Positions 1 to 11,547 of a DNA stretch of 64,000 nucleotides are shown piece after piece (position 1 is the stretch's first letter; every line of letters starts with the position of its first letter). The notes below the pieces were generated by a model. It had not been told where the DNA came from. It worked only from the letters and a program-made list of their open reading frames with translations, and made no database searches. Position numbers and translations under genes: made by a program. Origin of the DNA: Caldicellulosiruptor hydrothermalis 108 (GTDB lineage: Bacteria > Bacillota > Thermoanaerobacteria > Caldicellulosiruptorales > Caldicellulosiruptoraceae). The DNA is taken from positions 186,001 through 250,000 of the forward strand of contig NC_014652.1 in NCBI RefSeq assembly GCF_000166355.1, written 5' to 3'.

Positions 1-725
1 AGTATGGATATATCATGTATAATGTAATAAAGAACTTCATTGAAAAGCATTATTTAGTAGCACGACTTCAAGCTTTAGAGCTTTTAGCTCTGCAGGCCCA
101 GATTAATCCTCATTTTTTGTTTAATACCCTTGAGCACATATATCTTAAAACTTTGGCTCTAACAGGCACTCCAAATGAAATTACAAGAATGATAGAAAAC
201 CTTTCGGCAATACTCAAGTATTCTCTGAGCAATCCAAAAAGCACTATATTTTTAAGAGATGAAATTAAAGCTACAAAAGCTTATATTGAGCTTGTCAAAG
301 CAAGATATAAAGAAAAGTTTGATGTATTTTGGGACTATAGTGAAGATGTACTTGATGTAAAAGTGATGAAACTTTTATTCCAGCCATTAATTGAAAATTC
401 AATCTATCACGGGATAAAACCTTGCGAAAAGAGATGTGGAATAAAGATTAGAATTAAGAAACTTAAAAATGATTTTGAACACATTGCCATTTGGGTGGTT
501 GACAATGGAATTGGGATGAGCAAGGAAAAGTTAGAAGAGGTGCAAGGCAGGCTTTCACAGGATTTTGACTTTTCAGAGCATATTGGACTTTTAAACACCA
601 ATGAAAGGTTAAAACTCATCTATGGCAATAACTTTAAACTCAAGGTTTGGAGCAAGCTGGGTTTGGGGACAGTTGTTAAAATAATTCTTCCTATTGATTT
701 TGAATACCGAAAGGAGAATGGGTAG
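1..725 (+). CDS. YesM-type sensor histidine kinase, 5' end outside window
   Basis: C-terminal part of a membrane sensor kinase of the LytS/YesM class (His_kinase plus HATPase_c). The frame is open back to the window edge, and the visible part is about 240 residues where family members are nearer 570-600, so the sensor and HAMP region lies upstream. Seen: the phospho-acceptor motif NPHFLFN shortly after the start of the visible part, an N box near FQPLIENSIYHGI, and a DNGIGM G1 box. Kinases of this class normally pair with a YesN-type AraC response regulator and control sugar-uptake genes; the partner would be upstream. The stop codon directly abuts the next ATG, so it is probably co-transcribed with the GH43 gene. 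Confidence 0.9.
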   Translation, partial: YGYIMYNVIKNFIEKHYLVARLQALELLALQAQINPHFLFNTLEHIYLKTLALTGTPNEITRMIENLSAILKYSLSNPKSTIFLRDEIKATKAYIELVKARYKEKFDVFWDYSEDVLDVKVMKLLFQPLIENSIYHGIKPCEKRCGIKIRIKKLKNDFEHIAIWVVDNGIGMSKEKLEEVQGRLSQDFDFSEHIGLLNTNERLKLIYGNNFKLKVWSKLGLGTVVKIILPIDFEYRKENG

Positions 726-1604
726 ATGCTAAAAAGACAGGATATTTATATCCGCGACCCTTTCATTATGCCTGTGAAAGAAAAAAGAGTATACTACATG
801 TTTGGTACAACTGATAAAAACTGCTGGGGCGATGAAAAAGCAACAGGTTTTGATTATTATGTGACATCTGACCTTGAAAATTTTAAAGGACCGTATCCAG
901 CATTTAGACCCCCTCAGAATTTTTGGGCAGACAGAAATTTCTGGGCACCAGAGGTGCATTTTTATAACGGCAAGTATTATATGTTTGCAACTTTTTGTTC
1001 ACCAGAAGGAAAAAGGGGAACTGCGATTCTTGTTTCAGATACTGTAGAAGGACCATATGTTGAACATAGTATTGGACCTGTTACACCAAAGGATTGGATG
1101 TGCCTTGATGGAACACTTTACATAGATGAAGATTCAAATCCCTGGCTTGTATTTTGCCGTGAATGGGTTGAGGTTTATGATGGTCAGATTTTAGCAGCAA
1201 GACTTTCAGATGATTTGAGAAGGATAATTGATGAGCCCATTTTACTCTTTACAGCCTCCAGCGCACCATGGACAGCAAGTATAAGAGTTAAAGATGGCAG
1301 AGAATGTTTTGTGACAGATGGTCCGTTTTTATTCAGAACCCCAAACGGCGCTCTTTTGATGCTATGGTCAAGCTTTGACAGAGAAAGAAGGTACTGTGTT
1401 GGAGTTGCAAAATCACTGTCAGGCAATATTATAGGTCCATGGCAGCACAAACCCGAGCCAATTTTTTCTGATGACGGTGGTCATGGCATGCTTTTTAGAA
1501 CCTTTGAAGGTGATCTTATGCTTTCAATCCACACTCCAAATTCAAGGGGCAATGAAAGGCCTTTGTTTATAAGGTTGAATGAAGATGATTGGGAGAATTT
1601 ATAA
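726..1604 (+). CDS. GH43-family glycoside hydrolase (arabinofuranosidase/xylosidase-like)
   Basis: A 292-residue single-domain five-bladed beta-propeller hydrolase of family 43, which removes arabinose or xylose from plant oligosaccharides. Seen: RDPFI with the putative base Asp11, WAPEV at 73-77, and LDGT with Asp128, the usual pKa-modulating position. Where most family members have an EGP catalytic acid motif, this protein reads TDGPF (Asp198). There is no signal peptide, so it probably acts in the cytoplasm on imported oligosaccharides. Its ATG follows the kinase stop codon with no gap. A strong terminator follows. The exact substrate cannot be read from the sequence. Confidence 0.85.
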   Translation: MLKRQDIYIRDPFIMPVKEKRVYYMFGTTDKNCWGDEKATGFDYYVTSDLENFKGPYPAFRPPQNFWADRNFWAPEVHFYNGKYYMFATFCSPEGKRGTAILVSDTVEGPYVEHSIGPVTPKDWMCLDGTLYIDEDSNPWLVFCREWVEVYDGQILAARLSDDLRRIIDEPILLFTASSAPWTASIRVKDGRECFVTDGPFLFRTPNGALLMLWSSFDRERRYCVGVAKSLSGNIIGPWQHKPEPIFSDDGGHGMLFRTFEGDLMLSIHTPNSRGNERPLFIRLNEDDWENL

Positions 1605-1619
1605 GACATAGTAAAAAAA

Positions 1620-1652
1620 GGCTTATCCAAAGGGGGTTGGATAAGCCCTTTT
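1620..1652. terminator. Bidirectional rho-independent terminator
   Basis: An 11-bp perfect stem (GGCTTATCCAA at 1620-1630 with its complement at 1637-1647) has an A-run before it and a T-rich run after it. It lies between the convergent GH43 and lacZ genes and can end both transcripts. Confidence 0.9.
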
Positions 1653-1657
1653 GACTT

Positions 1658-4422
<2,765 letters not shown>

Positions 4423-4423
4423 A

Positions 4424-5371
4424 ATGTCTAATTTTATTAAAACACAAAAACAAAAATTTTTAAAGATACTTATGACAATTGAGAAAGTAATAAAAGCCCT
4501 GGGATTAAAGATAAAGAGCAGCAGGAGAGGAAGACCGAAGAAATTTAAGCTAAGCCATATAATAGCTTGTTTTGTTTACAAAGTCAAAAACAAGATAAAC
4601 AGCTTCAGGGAATTAGAATACAAGATAAATGAAAATGAAGAATTTAAAAAGGCTATAGGGATAGAGAAGAGCCCTGATCATTCATATTTTTCGAAATGGG
4701 CAAAGGTAATTGAAGAAGGGTATATAGAAGGGATAGCAAGAATTTTAGTGAGAGAAATAGTTCCGCAGACAAAAGTTTGTGCTATAGATTCCACACCTTT
4801 GAGAAGCTCGAGGGGTGACAAAGAGGCAGAAGTAGGAGTATGTGTTAGTTTAGGTTTTTACAATGGGTATAAATTACATGTGTTGGCAACAGTTGAAGAT
4901 GAGGTTATACCTATAGTATGGTGGTTGACACGTGCAAATATCCATGACAGTAAAGTAGTAGAACTTTTGTATGAAGCTAAGATATTTGGACCTGAAGTAA
5001 TATTAGCGGATGCAGGTTATAATTGTGCGAAGTGGTTTGAGGTGGCAGATAGACTTGAGATAAAGTTTGTAGCGGCGGTAAATAAGAGAAATAGTAAGGA
5101 TTTTAGTAATGTAAAAAATATTTTGAGGGTAAAAAATATGGAATTTTTAAGAAGTGAGGAAGGACAAAGGTTATATAAGCAAAGGACAAAAATTGAAAGA
5201 TTATTTGGGAAGTTAAAAGGAGAATACAATTTAGAACAAATAAGGTTAAGAGGTTTTAGAACATATAAGAGGCATGTGGACTGGATAATGATTACTTATT
5301 TGATAGAGGTCTATATTCAAAAAATTGAAAACTGTAAATTTTCTTTTAAATACACGTGGAATAATTTATAG
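4424..5371 (+). CDS. IS5-like DDE transposase
   Basis: About 315 residues, DDE_Tnp_1 fold. Catalytic triad candidates: Asp in CAIDSTPL, Asp in ILADAGYN, Glu in TKIERLFGKLK. The N-terminal region has a basic RRGRPKKF patch typical of DNA-binding. An in-frame ATG at 4418 touches the Shine-Dalgarno sequence, so I prefer the ATG at 4424, which gives a spacing of six bases. No frameshift is needed and the gene looks intact, so the element may be active. Confidence 0.9.
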   Translation: MSNFIKTQKQKFLKILMTIEKVIKALGLKIKSSRRGRPKKFKLSHIIACFVYKVKNKINSFRELEYKINENEEFKKAIGIEKSPDHSYFSKWAKVIEEGYIEGIARILVREIVPQTKVCAIDSTPLRSSRGDKEAEVGVCVSLGFYNGYKLHVLATVEDEVIPIVWWLTRANIHDSKVVELLYEAKIFGPEVILADAGYNCAKWFEVADRLEIKFVAAVNKRNSKDFSNVKNILRVKNMEFLRSEEGQRLYKQRTKIERLFGKLKGEYNLEQIRLRGFRTYKRHVDWIMITYLIEVYIQKIENCKFSFKYTWNNL

Positions 5372-5402
5372 TTCTATATAATAACATTAATGGTATAATT
5401 AT

Positions 5403-5882
<480 letters not shown>

Positions 5883-5901
5883 TTAAAATAACTATCGTTT
5901 T

Positions 5902-5930
5902 TATATACATTATTCATTTTAATTTATCAA
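5902..5930 (-). promoter_or_regulatory. Probable sigma-A promoter of lacZ
   Basis: On the minus strand, TTGATA (5925-5930) and TATATA (5902-5907) are separated by exactly 17 bases. Transcription would start some 30 bases before the lacZ start codon. Confidence 0.7.
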
Positions 5931-6007
5931 CAGGTGCACATACAATATCAAAAAACTAAAAATGATATAAAGATATTAAGCTAAACCACATGACAAAAAT
6001 ATAAGGA

Positions 6008-6035
6008 GCTGCCGCAACATTTTGGCAGCCCCTGT
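6008..6035 (-). terminator. Terminator of the Gld-like ABC operon
   Basis: GCTGCC (6008-6013) pairs with GGCAGC (6024-6029) just past the end of the DUF4340 gene on the minus strand. The T-tract after it is weak and interrupted. Confidence 0.6.
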
Positions 6036-6044
6036 TTTAACCTC

Positions 6045-7490
6045 TTAGTTCTCTGGAGGTTTATATTTGCCTGCAACCAAGTCTTCTAAGTCTTTCAACA
6101 TCTTTTGAACCTGTTCTTTTGCAATCACAAAATCAGACTTTCCATTTCGAACAACCATGTAAAAATCGTCGTTGTAAGGGATGTACTCCATCACATCAAC
6201 CTTTCTGTTGACAAGATAGAACTTCATGGTAACCTCGGGTGTGCCTGTTGGCTTTTTGTCGTTTTCACCGTCAATTAGAAGGCCAATGATTTCCTGATAG
6301 AATTTTTTGAATGTGTCTTCATCAATTTTTCTTCCGTCAGCCTGGAAGTTGTATTTGTACTCATCAGATTCTTCTTCGCTTGTAGCTTTTTTGATGAGCT
6401 TTTTGTCAAGTATAAGTGTATGTTTCTTCTCTTTAGTAAAGATTTCAATCTTGTCAACATAATCGATGTTTACAATATAAGCAAACTTTTCTATGAGGTC
6501 AAAAGGCTTTATGGTATTCATGAAATCTGTTTTGTAAGTTGACATTGTAAATACAACTTTCGAGTCAGCCATTCTGCAGTAAACAGTTGAGTCATCTGCA
6601 TTGTTGCCCACAAAAAGATGCAAAGTGTTTTTGTTGTCCTTTACAATAAGCTCTATCCTTGGTGACTGCAATCCATACTTAGGATTGTATACATCTTCAC
6701 CAACTATATCTTCAGGACTGAAATTTGGAACATTTTCAATAAACTCTGAGAACTTGTCGCTTGCAACTCCAACTGGTTGGCTGTATGGCTGAACCAAGTT
6801 CCAAAGCCTTACATAGTATTTCCATTCATTATCTTCTTTGTTCTTTTCGTCTACTTTCTTTATTTCAATTGTAGGCTGACCTTTTCTGACAAGTTTGACA
6901 TAGGTAATATTTTGCGTATCTATTTCTGGTATTTTGACACTCAAAAGCTTCTGAGGTTTTATGGTAAAGTTTTCTGCGTGGTTTGTCCACACAACATAAA
7001 CTTTTGGGTCGCCTTTTTTCATCAGGTAATAAGTGGAAGTTATTGGCGTTTCAGACCCAAGATAAAATGTAACTTTTTTTCCGTCGCTGAAAGTTGCCTC
7101 AACAATTGATTTTGGATTGTCAAGTCCGTATTTTTTGAGGTCTTTTGGGTTGTTATCAGCTATTTTTTCGGCTGTCATTTGAGCGCACGAAAATGCTATA
7201 TCGTCGATCTTGTCCTGGTCAAAATAAAGAGGGTTGTTGATCCCATTTACAATCCACTTGTCTTTTACCTTTTCAAGGACAAGATGAATGTCGTCATGCT
7301 TGATATCTATCTTTGTAATCTTATTTCTATCAAAATTTGTTACAGTAACAGAGGCTGAAGAGGACTTTTTTTCTTCAGCCTCTTGTTTTTTCTTGTTCAC
7401 ATAGCTTACATAAAAGTACGCGCCAATTATAAGCACCAAAACTAAAAGTACCGATACAATTGTGAAAAGCCTATTTTTCTTCTTTCTCAT
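6045..7490 (-). CDS. DUF4340-domain membrane-anchored protein
   Basis: 481 residues: a basic N-terminus, one transmembrane helix at about residues 8-29, a Lys/Glu-rich linker, then a long extracytoplasmic region. Repeated beta-rich segments (the VTNFDRNKITKIDIKHDD region and a later YVDKIEIF segment) match the DUF4340 pattern. It is the last gene of a four-gene operon, with its ATGA overlapping the stop of the GldG-like gene. DUF4340 proteins accompany GldFG-type ABC exporters, so it is probably an accessory part of that complex. The biochemical role is unknown. Confidence 0.8.
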   Translation of the reverse strand: MRKKKNRLFTIVSVLLVLVLIIGAYFYVSYVNKKKQEAEEKKSSSASVTVTNFDRNKITKIDIKHDDIHLVLEKVKDKWIVNGINNPLYFDQDKIDDIAFSCAQMTAEKIADNNPKDLKKYGLDNPKSIVEATFSDGKKVTFYLGSETPITSTYYLMKKGDPKVYVVWTNHAENFTIKPQKLLSVKIPEIDTQNITYVKLVRKGQPTIEIKKVDEKNKEDNEWKYYVRLWNLVQPYSQPVGVASDKFSEFIENVPNFSPEDIVGEDVYNPKYGLQSPRIELIVKDNKNTLHLFVGNNADDSTVYCRMADSKVVFTMSTYKTDFMNTIKPFDLIEKFAYIVNIDYVDKIEIFTKEKKHTLILDKKLIKKATSEEESDEYKYNFQADGRKIDEDTFKKFYQEIIGLLIDGENDKKPTGTPEVTMKFYLVNRKVDVMEYIPYNDDFYMVVRNGKSDFVIAKEQVQKMLKDLEDLVAGKYKPPEN

Positions 7491-8944
7491 AGATGTCTCC
7501 TCCTCAGCCAGATAGTAAGACCTAATATCAAGATAACAACAGGTATTCCAACAACAGTGATTGCTGCCCAGACCATAGCCTGTGTTGTACTAAGATTGAG
7601 CCTAAAGGTTGTGAGGTCTTTTGGCTGGATCTGCAGATTGTCTTTTTTGTCCTGCAGCCAGTTAAGGCTATTTATCACAAAGTTCAGGTTTCCAGGAACG
7701 CTTTTTGAAAACTGAGCATTTAAAAATGTTGCATTGCCAACTATTACAACCTTTGCGTCTCTTGGTCTTAATTTTGTATTGAGAGCATCTGCCTTGTCGG
7801 TGATTGCAACAGCTAAAGTAAACGGTCCGCTCTCATCGCCTTTTTCTTTGCTAAGTGATGTTGAGTTTAAGTCCTTTCTGAGCCATGAATTTGATGTTGT
7901 TGTAAGAAGTTTTTCAATAGTAATTGTTCTTTTCTTAAATTTTGTCTCAACAATTGGCTGAGCACTTGGTAAGAGCATATACATATTGTTTAAATCTATT
8001 GGGTTTACGATATCATGTGATTCAAGCTTTGGTAAAATCCATACAGGATTGCCTGCATTGTAGTTGTTATCTCCTTCCATAACAACACCATGTTCAAGCC
8101 TTACTCCTAAGCTTTCAAAAAGGCTGTTAAAGTTTTTGAGTTCATCTTTGAGAAGGTCCATCAAAAATAGAACTCTTCCACCACTGTTTATATAATCTTT
8201 TAGTTTCTTTAACTCTATGTCAGATATATCAGTCTTAGGTGAGATAACTACAACAGCCGATACATCCTGCGGAACACTTTTTTCAGTAAGAAGATTTAAA
8301 TCCTTTATTTCAAAGTTTGCAGCTTCAATCTCGCTTGAAACGCCAAGCCCAACAAGCGTGTCCTCTCCGTGACCTTTTAGTTCGTACAAAACAGGGCTTT
8401 TGTCAGATGTAACATACAAAATGGCAGGTGTTAGTTTTTGTTCAATTGTAAGACCTGTTACGTTTGATTCGCCTGTCTGCTCATCATATGAATAATCAAC
8501 CATGTCATATCTGTTTATTACTCTGAACTTGCTACCGCTTTCGACAATGAGTGACCCCTCATCAATTCCTGAACCGCTTGTGTCATATTTTTTAACAAAC
8601 CCTGGGTTTTTATAAGGGTCTATGTATTTAATTTTTACATGAGAGGATTTTTCAGCATATTTCTGGATAAACTCAGATATTACAGGGTTTTCATTTCCGG
8701 TCGGGAAAAGAGCATAAATTGTAACGTCTTTTTTTAGATTTTTCAAAAGGTCAACCGTGGGTTTTGAAAGTGAGTATAGTCTGTTGTGTGTAAGGTCAAG
8801 CTTTGCTGGAATTTGACCAACCAAAAGGTTTAGAACTATCAGAATAGCGATTACAGAGGCTGTCAGCATAGTAGCGTATCCGCCATATTTGAACTTTCTT
8901 GTCTTAAATGAGCTTTTTATACTCTTTAAATCGAGCTTCACCAT
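7487..8944 (-). CDS. GldG-like ABC transporter auxiliary protein
   Basis: About 485 residues. A cytoplasmic N-terminus is followed by a transmembrane helix (around LTASVIAILIVLNLLVG), a large external region with the DLTHNRLYSLS motif typical of the GldG / ABC_transp_aux family, and a C-terminal transmembrane helix (VWAAITVVGIPVVILILGL) ending in Arg/His residues. I chose the ATG at 8944 because AAGGGGG precedes it at proper spacing; an upstream ATG at 8968 lacks a good site. It sits between the permease and DUF4340 genes and probably forms the outer part of the exporter. Confidence 0.8.
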   Translation of the reverse strand: MVKLDLKSIKSSFKTRKFKYGGYATMLTASVIAILIVLNLLVGQIPAKLDLTHNRLYSLSKPTVDLLKNLKKDVTIYALFPTGNENPVISEFIQKYAEKSSHVKIKYIDPYKNPGFVKKYDTSGSGIDEGSLIVESGSKFRVINRYDMVDYSYDEQTGESNVTGLTIEQKLTPAILYVTSDKSPVLYELKGHGEDTLVGLGVSSEIEAANFEIKDLNLLTEKSVPQDVSAVVVISPKTDISDIELKKLKDYINSGGRVLFLMDLLKDELKNFNSLFESLGVRLEHGVVMEGDNNYNAGNPVWILPKLESHDIVNPIDLNNMYMLLPSAQPIVETKFKKRTITIEKLLTTTSNSWLRKDLNSTSLSKEKGDESGPFTLAVAITDKADALNTKLRPRDAKVVIVGNATFLNAQFSKSVPGNLNFVINSLNWLQDKKDNLQIQPKDLTTFRLNLSTTQAMVWAAITVVGIPVVILILGLTIWLRRRHL

Positions 8945-8958
8945 TTCTTCCCCCTTTT

Positions 8959-9822
8959 TTAGCTCCATCTTCTTTTCTCAAGTACTCTTATTGTGAGGAA
9001 TATGAAAACAAATATAAAAGATAGATAGTAGACTATTGATGACAAATCCAGAAGTCCGTTTGTGAATTTTTGATATCTACTTAAAAGCGAAAACCATTTG
9101 AAAAATCTAACTATAGCATTGTCGTAAAACTCTGGTTTTAAGATGTATACTGCAACAAATGACCCTGCTCCTATAATTGCTGCTGATACACTAATGATTA
9201 TATTTCTTATAGTGAGGTAAATCCACGCGCAAACCAGACCTACAAGGATTAGAACAAATACAAATCCTGCAACTCTATCTGTTGGAAGAGCACTTTCCAG
9301 CCAATCTATAACCCATGTCAAAAGCAAAGCAGAAAATGTCACAACAGCTGCAATGAACTGGTTGTCTGTCAGTGATGATATAAAAAGACCTATTGAGATA
9401 AATGAACAGCCAAGAAGGAAAAATCCTATATATGCACCCAAGGTTTCTGCAACAGGAATGTCACCGTAAAAAGAAAGTATTATGGGGTACAATATGGTAA
9501 CAGCAATGGTGATAACAAAAACAGTAACAGCAGCCAAATACTTGCCAAGTACAATTTCAGTAAGTTTCAACGGTGATGTTAAAAGGAGCTGGTCTGTCTT
9601 TGTTCTTGCTTCTTCACTCAAAAGTCTCATTGTCAACACTGGCACAACAACTAAGAATATAAACGTTATGTTACCAAGCACTGATGTATAGTTCGGGCTT
9701 GCTGGAAACAGGTTTGACACTGCAAAGAAAAATCCTGAAATCAAAAGGAAAAATCCCATGAATATATAACCTGTTGGTGTTGAAAAATATATTTTTAGCT
9801 CTTTTTTCAAAACTGCGCTCAT
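8959..9822 (-). CDS. ABC-2 type permease (GldF-like)
   Basis: 287 residues with about six transmembrane helices and the N-terminal AVLKKELKIYFSTPTGYIF motif typical of GldF/NosY-type permeases. A cytoplasmic segment, RLLSEEARTKTDQLLLTSPL, is the usual ATPase-coupling stretch. Its ATG overlaps the ATPase stop codon (ATGA), so the two are translationally coupled. The substrate is unknown; homologues in gliding Bacteroidetes are linked to motility, but here a generic export or envelope role is more likely. Confidence 0.85.
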   Translation of the reverse strand: MSAVLKKELKIYFSTPTGYIFMGFFLLISGFFFAVSNLFPASPNYTSVLGNITFIFLVVVPVLTMRLLSEEARTKTDQLLLTSPLKLTEIVLGKYLAAVTVFVITIAVTILYPIILSFYGDIPVAETLGAYIGFFLLGCSFISIGLFISSLTDNQFIAAVVTFSALLLTWVIDWLESALPTDRVAGFVFVLILVGLVCAWIYLTIRNIIISVSAAIIGAGSFVAVYILKPEFYDNAIVRFFKWFSLLSRYQKFTNGLLDLSSIVYYLSFIFVFIFLTIRVLEKRRWS

Positions 9823-10772
9823 ACAGCTTCAGCCTCCTTCTCCTCGGTTGTAAGCTGCAGGAATATCTCCTCAAGCGTCAGGTCAACCGCTCTCATCATC
9901 AGAATAGGTAGTTTTGCCTCACTCAGCGCATAAAATATATCTGCCCTTATATCTATATCGTTTTCTGCTTCAACAATAATCTCAACAGTGTTTGGTTCTT
10001 TTGGTCCAATGAATTCTATGTATTTTACACCCGGTACCTTTTCAAGTATTCCATAAACCTTTTGTCTTTGACCCAATACTCTTAGCTGAAGTTTGCTTCC
10101 GTGGGTAAGTCTTTTAGATAGATTTTCAGGCGTGTCACTTGCAACTATCTTGCCTTTGTTGATTATCAGAACTCTTTCACAAACAGCACTGACCTCTGGC
10201 AGAATGTGAGAGCTTAAGATTATTGTGTGCTCACTTCTTAGAGACTTTATCACAGACCTAATCTCAATTATCTGCTTTGGGTCAAGTCCGATTGTTGGCT
10301 CGTCCAAAATCAAAACAGGAGGGTTGCCAATTAAAGCCTGGGCAAGTCCAACTCTTTGCTTATAACCTTTTGAAAGATTTTTTATGAGCCTGTTTCTCAC
10401 GTGGGCAATGCCAACAGTTTCCATTATCTTATCCATGCTTCTTTTTTTCTCTTTTTTATCCACCTTTTTGATATCGCTCACAAAGTCAAGATATTCTTGC
10501 ACAGTCATGTCCATATAAAGCGGTGGGTTTTCAGGAAGATATCCTATTCTTTTTTTCACTTCTTCGGGCTCTTCTAAGATGTCGAATCCGTCAACGTAGG
10601 CTGTTCCTTCTGTGGGTGATAAATACCCTGTTATGATATTCATGGTGGTAGACTTTCCAGCACCGTTTGGACCTAGAAAACCAACAATTTCCCCCTTTTG
10701 CACTTCAAATGAAATGTCGTGAATTGCATAGTGCTGGCCATACTTTTTGGTTAAGTGTTCAACCTTTATCAA
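9819..10772 (-). CDS. ABC transporter ATP-binding protein (GldA-like)
   Basis: 317 residues. Walker A GPNGAGKST near residue 34, signature LSKGYKQRVGLAQAL, Walker B LILDEPTIGLDP, and an H-loop in ILSSHILPE. The C-terminal 90 residues form the extra domain common in ABC-2 exporters. The start is TTG at 10772, with GGAGGG seven bases upstream. It is the first gene of the operon, followed by the permease, GldG-like and DUF4340 genes. Confidence 0.92.
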   Translation of the reverse strand: MIKVEHLTKKYGQHYAIHDISFEVQKGEIVGFLGPNGAGKSTTMNIITGYLSPTEGTAYVDGFDILEEPEEVKKRIGYLPENPPLYMDMTVQEYLDFVSDIKKVDKKEKKRSMDKIMETVGIAHVRNRLIKNLSKGYKQRVGLAQALIGNPPVLILDEPTIGLDPKQIIEIRSVIKSLRSEHTIILSSHILPEVSAVCERVLIINKGKIVASDTPENLSKRLTHGSKLQLRVLGQRQKVYGILEKVPGVKYIEFIGPKEPNTVEIIVEAENDIDIRADIFYALSEAKLPILMMRAVDLTLEEIFLQLTTEEKEAEAV

Positions 10773-10826
10773 AAATTATCCCTCCTCTAAAATCAATAAA
10801 GTATATGGGCGCTCAACTTTAATTAT

Positions 10827-10856
10827 AGTATAAACTATATCACAATGTGTTAACAA
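10827..10856 (-). promoter_or_regulatory. Possible promoter of the Gld-like operon
   Basis: Minus strand TTGTTA (10851-10856) and TATACT (10827-10832), 18 bases apart, about 55 bases upstream of the ATPase start. Several overlapping A/T-rich boxes exist, so the exact choice is uncertain. Confidence 0.45.
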
Positions 10857-10910
10857 TTTGTTAAATAAAAAAATAGACAGAGCTGAAAATATTACAAAGA
10901 TGCAAATAGA

Positions 10911-10942
10911 AAAAGCTGCCACGTAGATTGGCAGCTTTTTGT
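10911..10942 (-). terminator. Terminator of the coiled-coil gene
   Basis: AAAAGCTGCC (10911-10920) pairs with GGCAGCTTTT (10930-10939), a 10-bp stem with a nine-base loop and flanking A/T runs. It lies just downstream of the minus-strand coiled-coil gene and could work in both directions. Confidence 0.85.
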
Positions 10943-10955
10943 ATGTAAATGCTCT

Positions 10956-11477
10956 TTAGTTCTTTAGACCCTTCAAAAAAGCTATATCTTGCATATTCTT
11001 TCCACAAACAGATTCAATTACAACCATGTCTTTTTCAAGCCTTGTTATCTTCTCAGAGTTTTCTTCGGTCTTAACAAAAAGCAGCTGATGTTCTTCTTTG
11101 TTTTTTGATATCTCAGAAGAAAGCAGACCTTCAATTCGTGCAAGCTGATGAGTAAAATTGTCATGTTCTGCCTTGTTTACCTGTGCTAAGTGCTCTAAGG
11201 CTTTTAGAATCTGAGTGTTTTCTGCAACCTGCAATTCTAACCTTTCAACTCTTGCCTCAAGTGCATCCATTCTTTTTTCAAGGCTTTCAACCCTTCTTTC
11301 GAGACTTTCAACTCTCCTTTCGAGACTCTCAACTCTCTTTTCGAGGCTTTCAACTCTCTTTTCGAGACTTTCAACTCTCTTTTCGAGGCTTTCGAGCCTC
11401 TTTTCAAGCCTGTCAACCTTTTGGTCAAGCACAGTGACCTTTTCCAGTATTAATTCCAGTATTTCCCTATCACTCAT
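10956..11477 (-). CDS. Heptad-repeat coiled-coil protein
   Basis: 173 residues, no membrane segment. Residues 24-72 are seven near-identical heptads of the form LEKRVES, ideal for a long parallel coiled coil. A second, less regular coiled-coil stretch follows (RVERLELQVAENTQILKAL, then KITRLEKDMVVIES). A good AAGGAG site precedes the ATG. Similar small proteins are scattered in Clostridia without known function. It appears monocistronic, with its own terminator. A scaffold or multimerisation role is a guess. Confidence 0.75.
   Translation of the reverse strand: MSDREILELILEKVTVLDQKVDRLEKRLESLEKRVESLEKRVESLEKRVESLERRVESLERRVESLEKRMDALEARVERLELQVAENTQILKALEHLAQVNKAEHDNFTHQLARIEGLLSSEISKNKEEHQLLFVKTEENSEKITRLEKDMVVIESVCGKNMQDIAFLKGLKN
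11262..11408. repeat. Tandem 21-bp repeats encoding LEKRVES heptads
   Basis: Seven consecutive 21-bp units inside the coiled-coil gene, differing mainly at a few positions (for example GAG versus AGA variants in the Arg/Lys codons). Uninterrupted tandem units with no spacers. Confidence 0.85.
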
Positions 11478-11547
11478 TGCTTTTCTCCTTAAAGTTTTGC
11501 TTGTTTTTCTTAATTATAACACAAACATAGAATAAAAATCTATACAA

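Noticed and set aside
11262-11408. Short regular repeats that could look like a CRISPR array.
   Set aside because: The 21-bp units are contiguous with no spacers and encode in-frame heptads of a coiled-coil protein.
11183-11535. Long open frames on the plus strand opposite the coiled-coil gene, encoding Ser/Leu/Phe-rich repeats.
   Set aside because: They are mirror frames of the 21-bp repeat; no ribosome binding site or family motif supports them.
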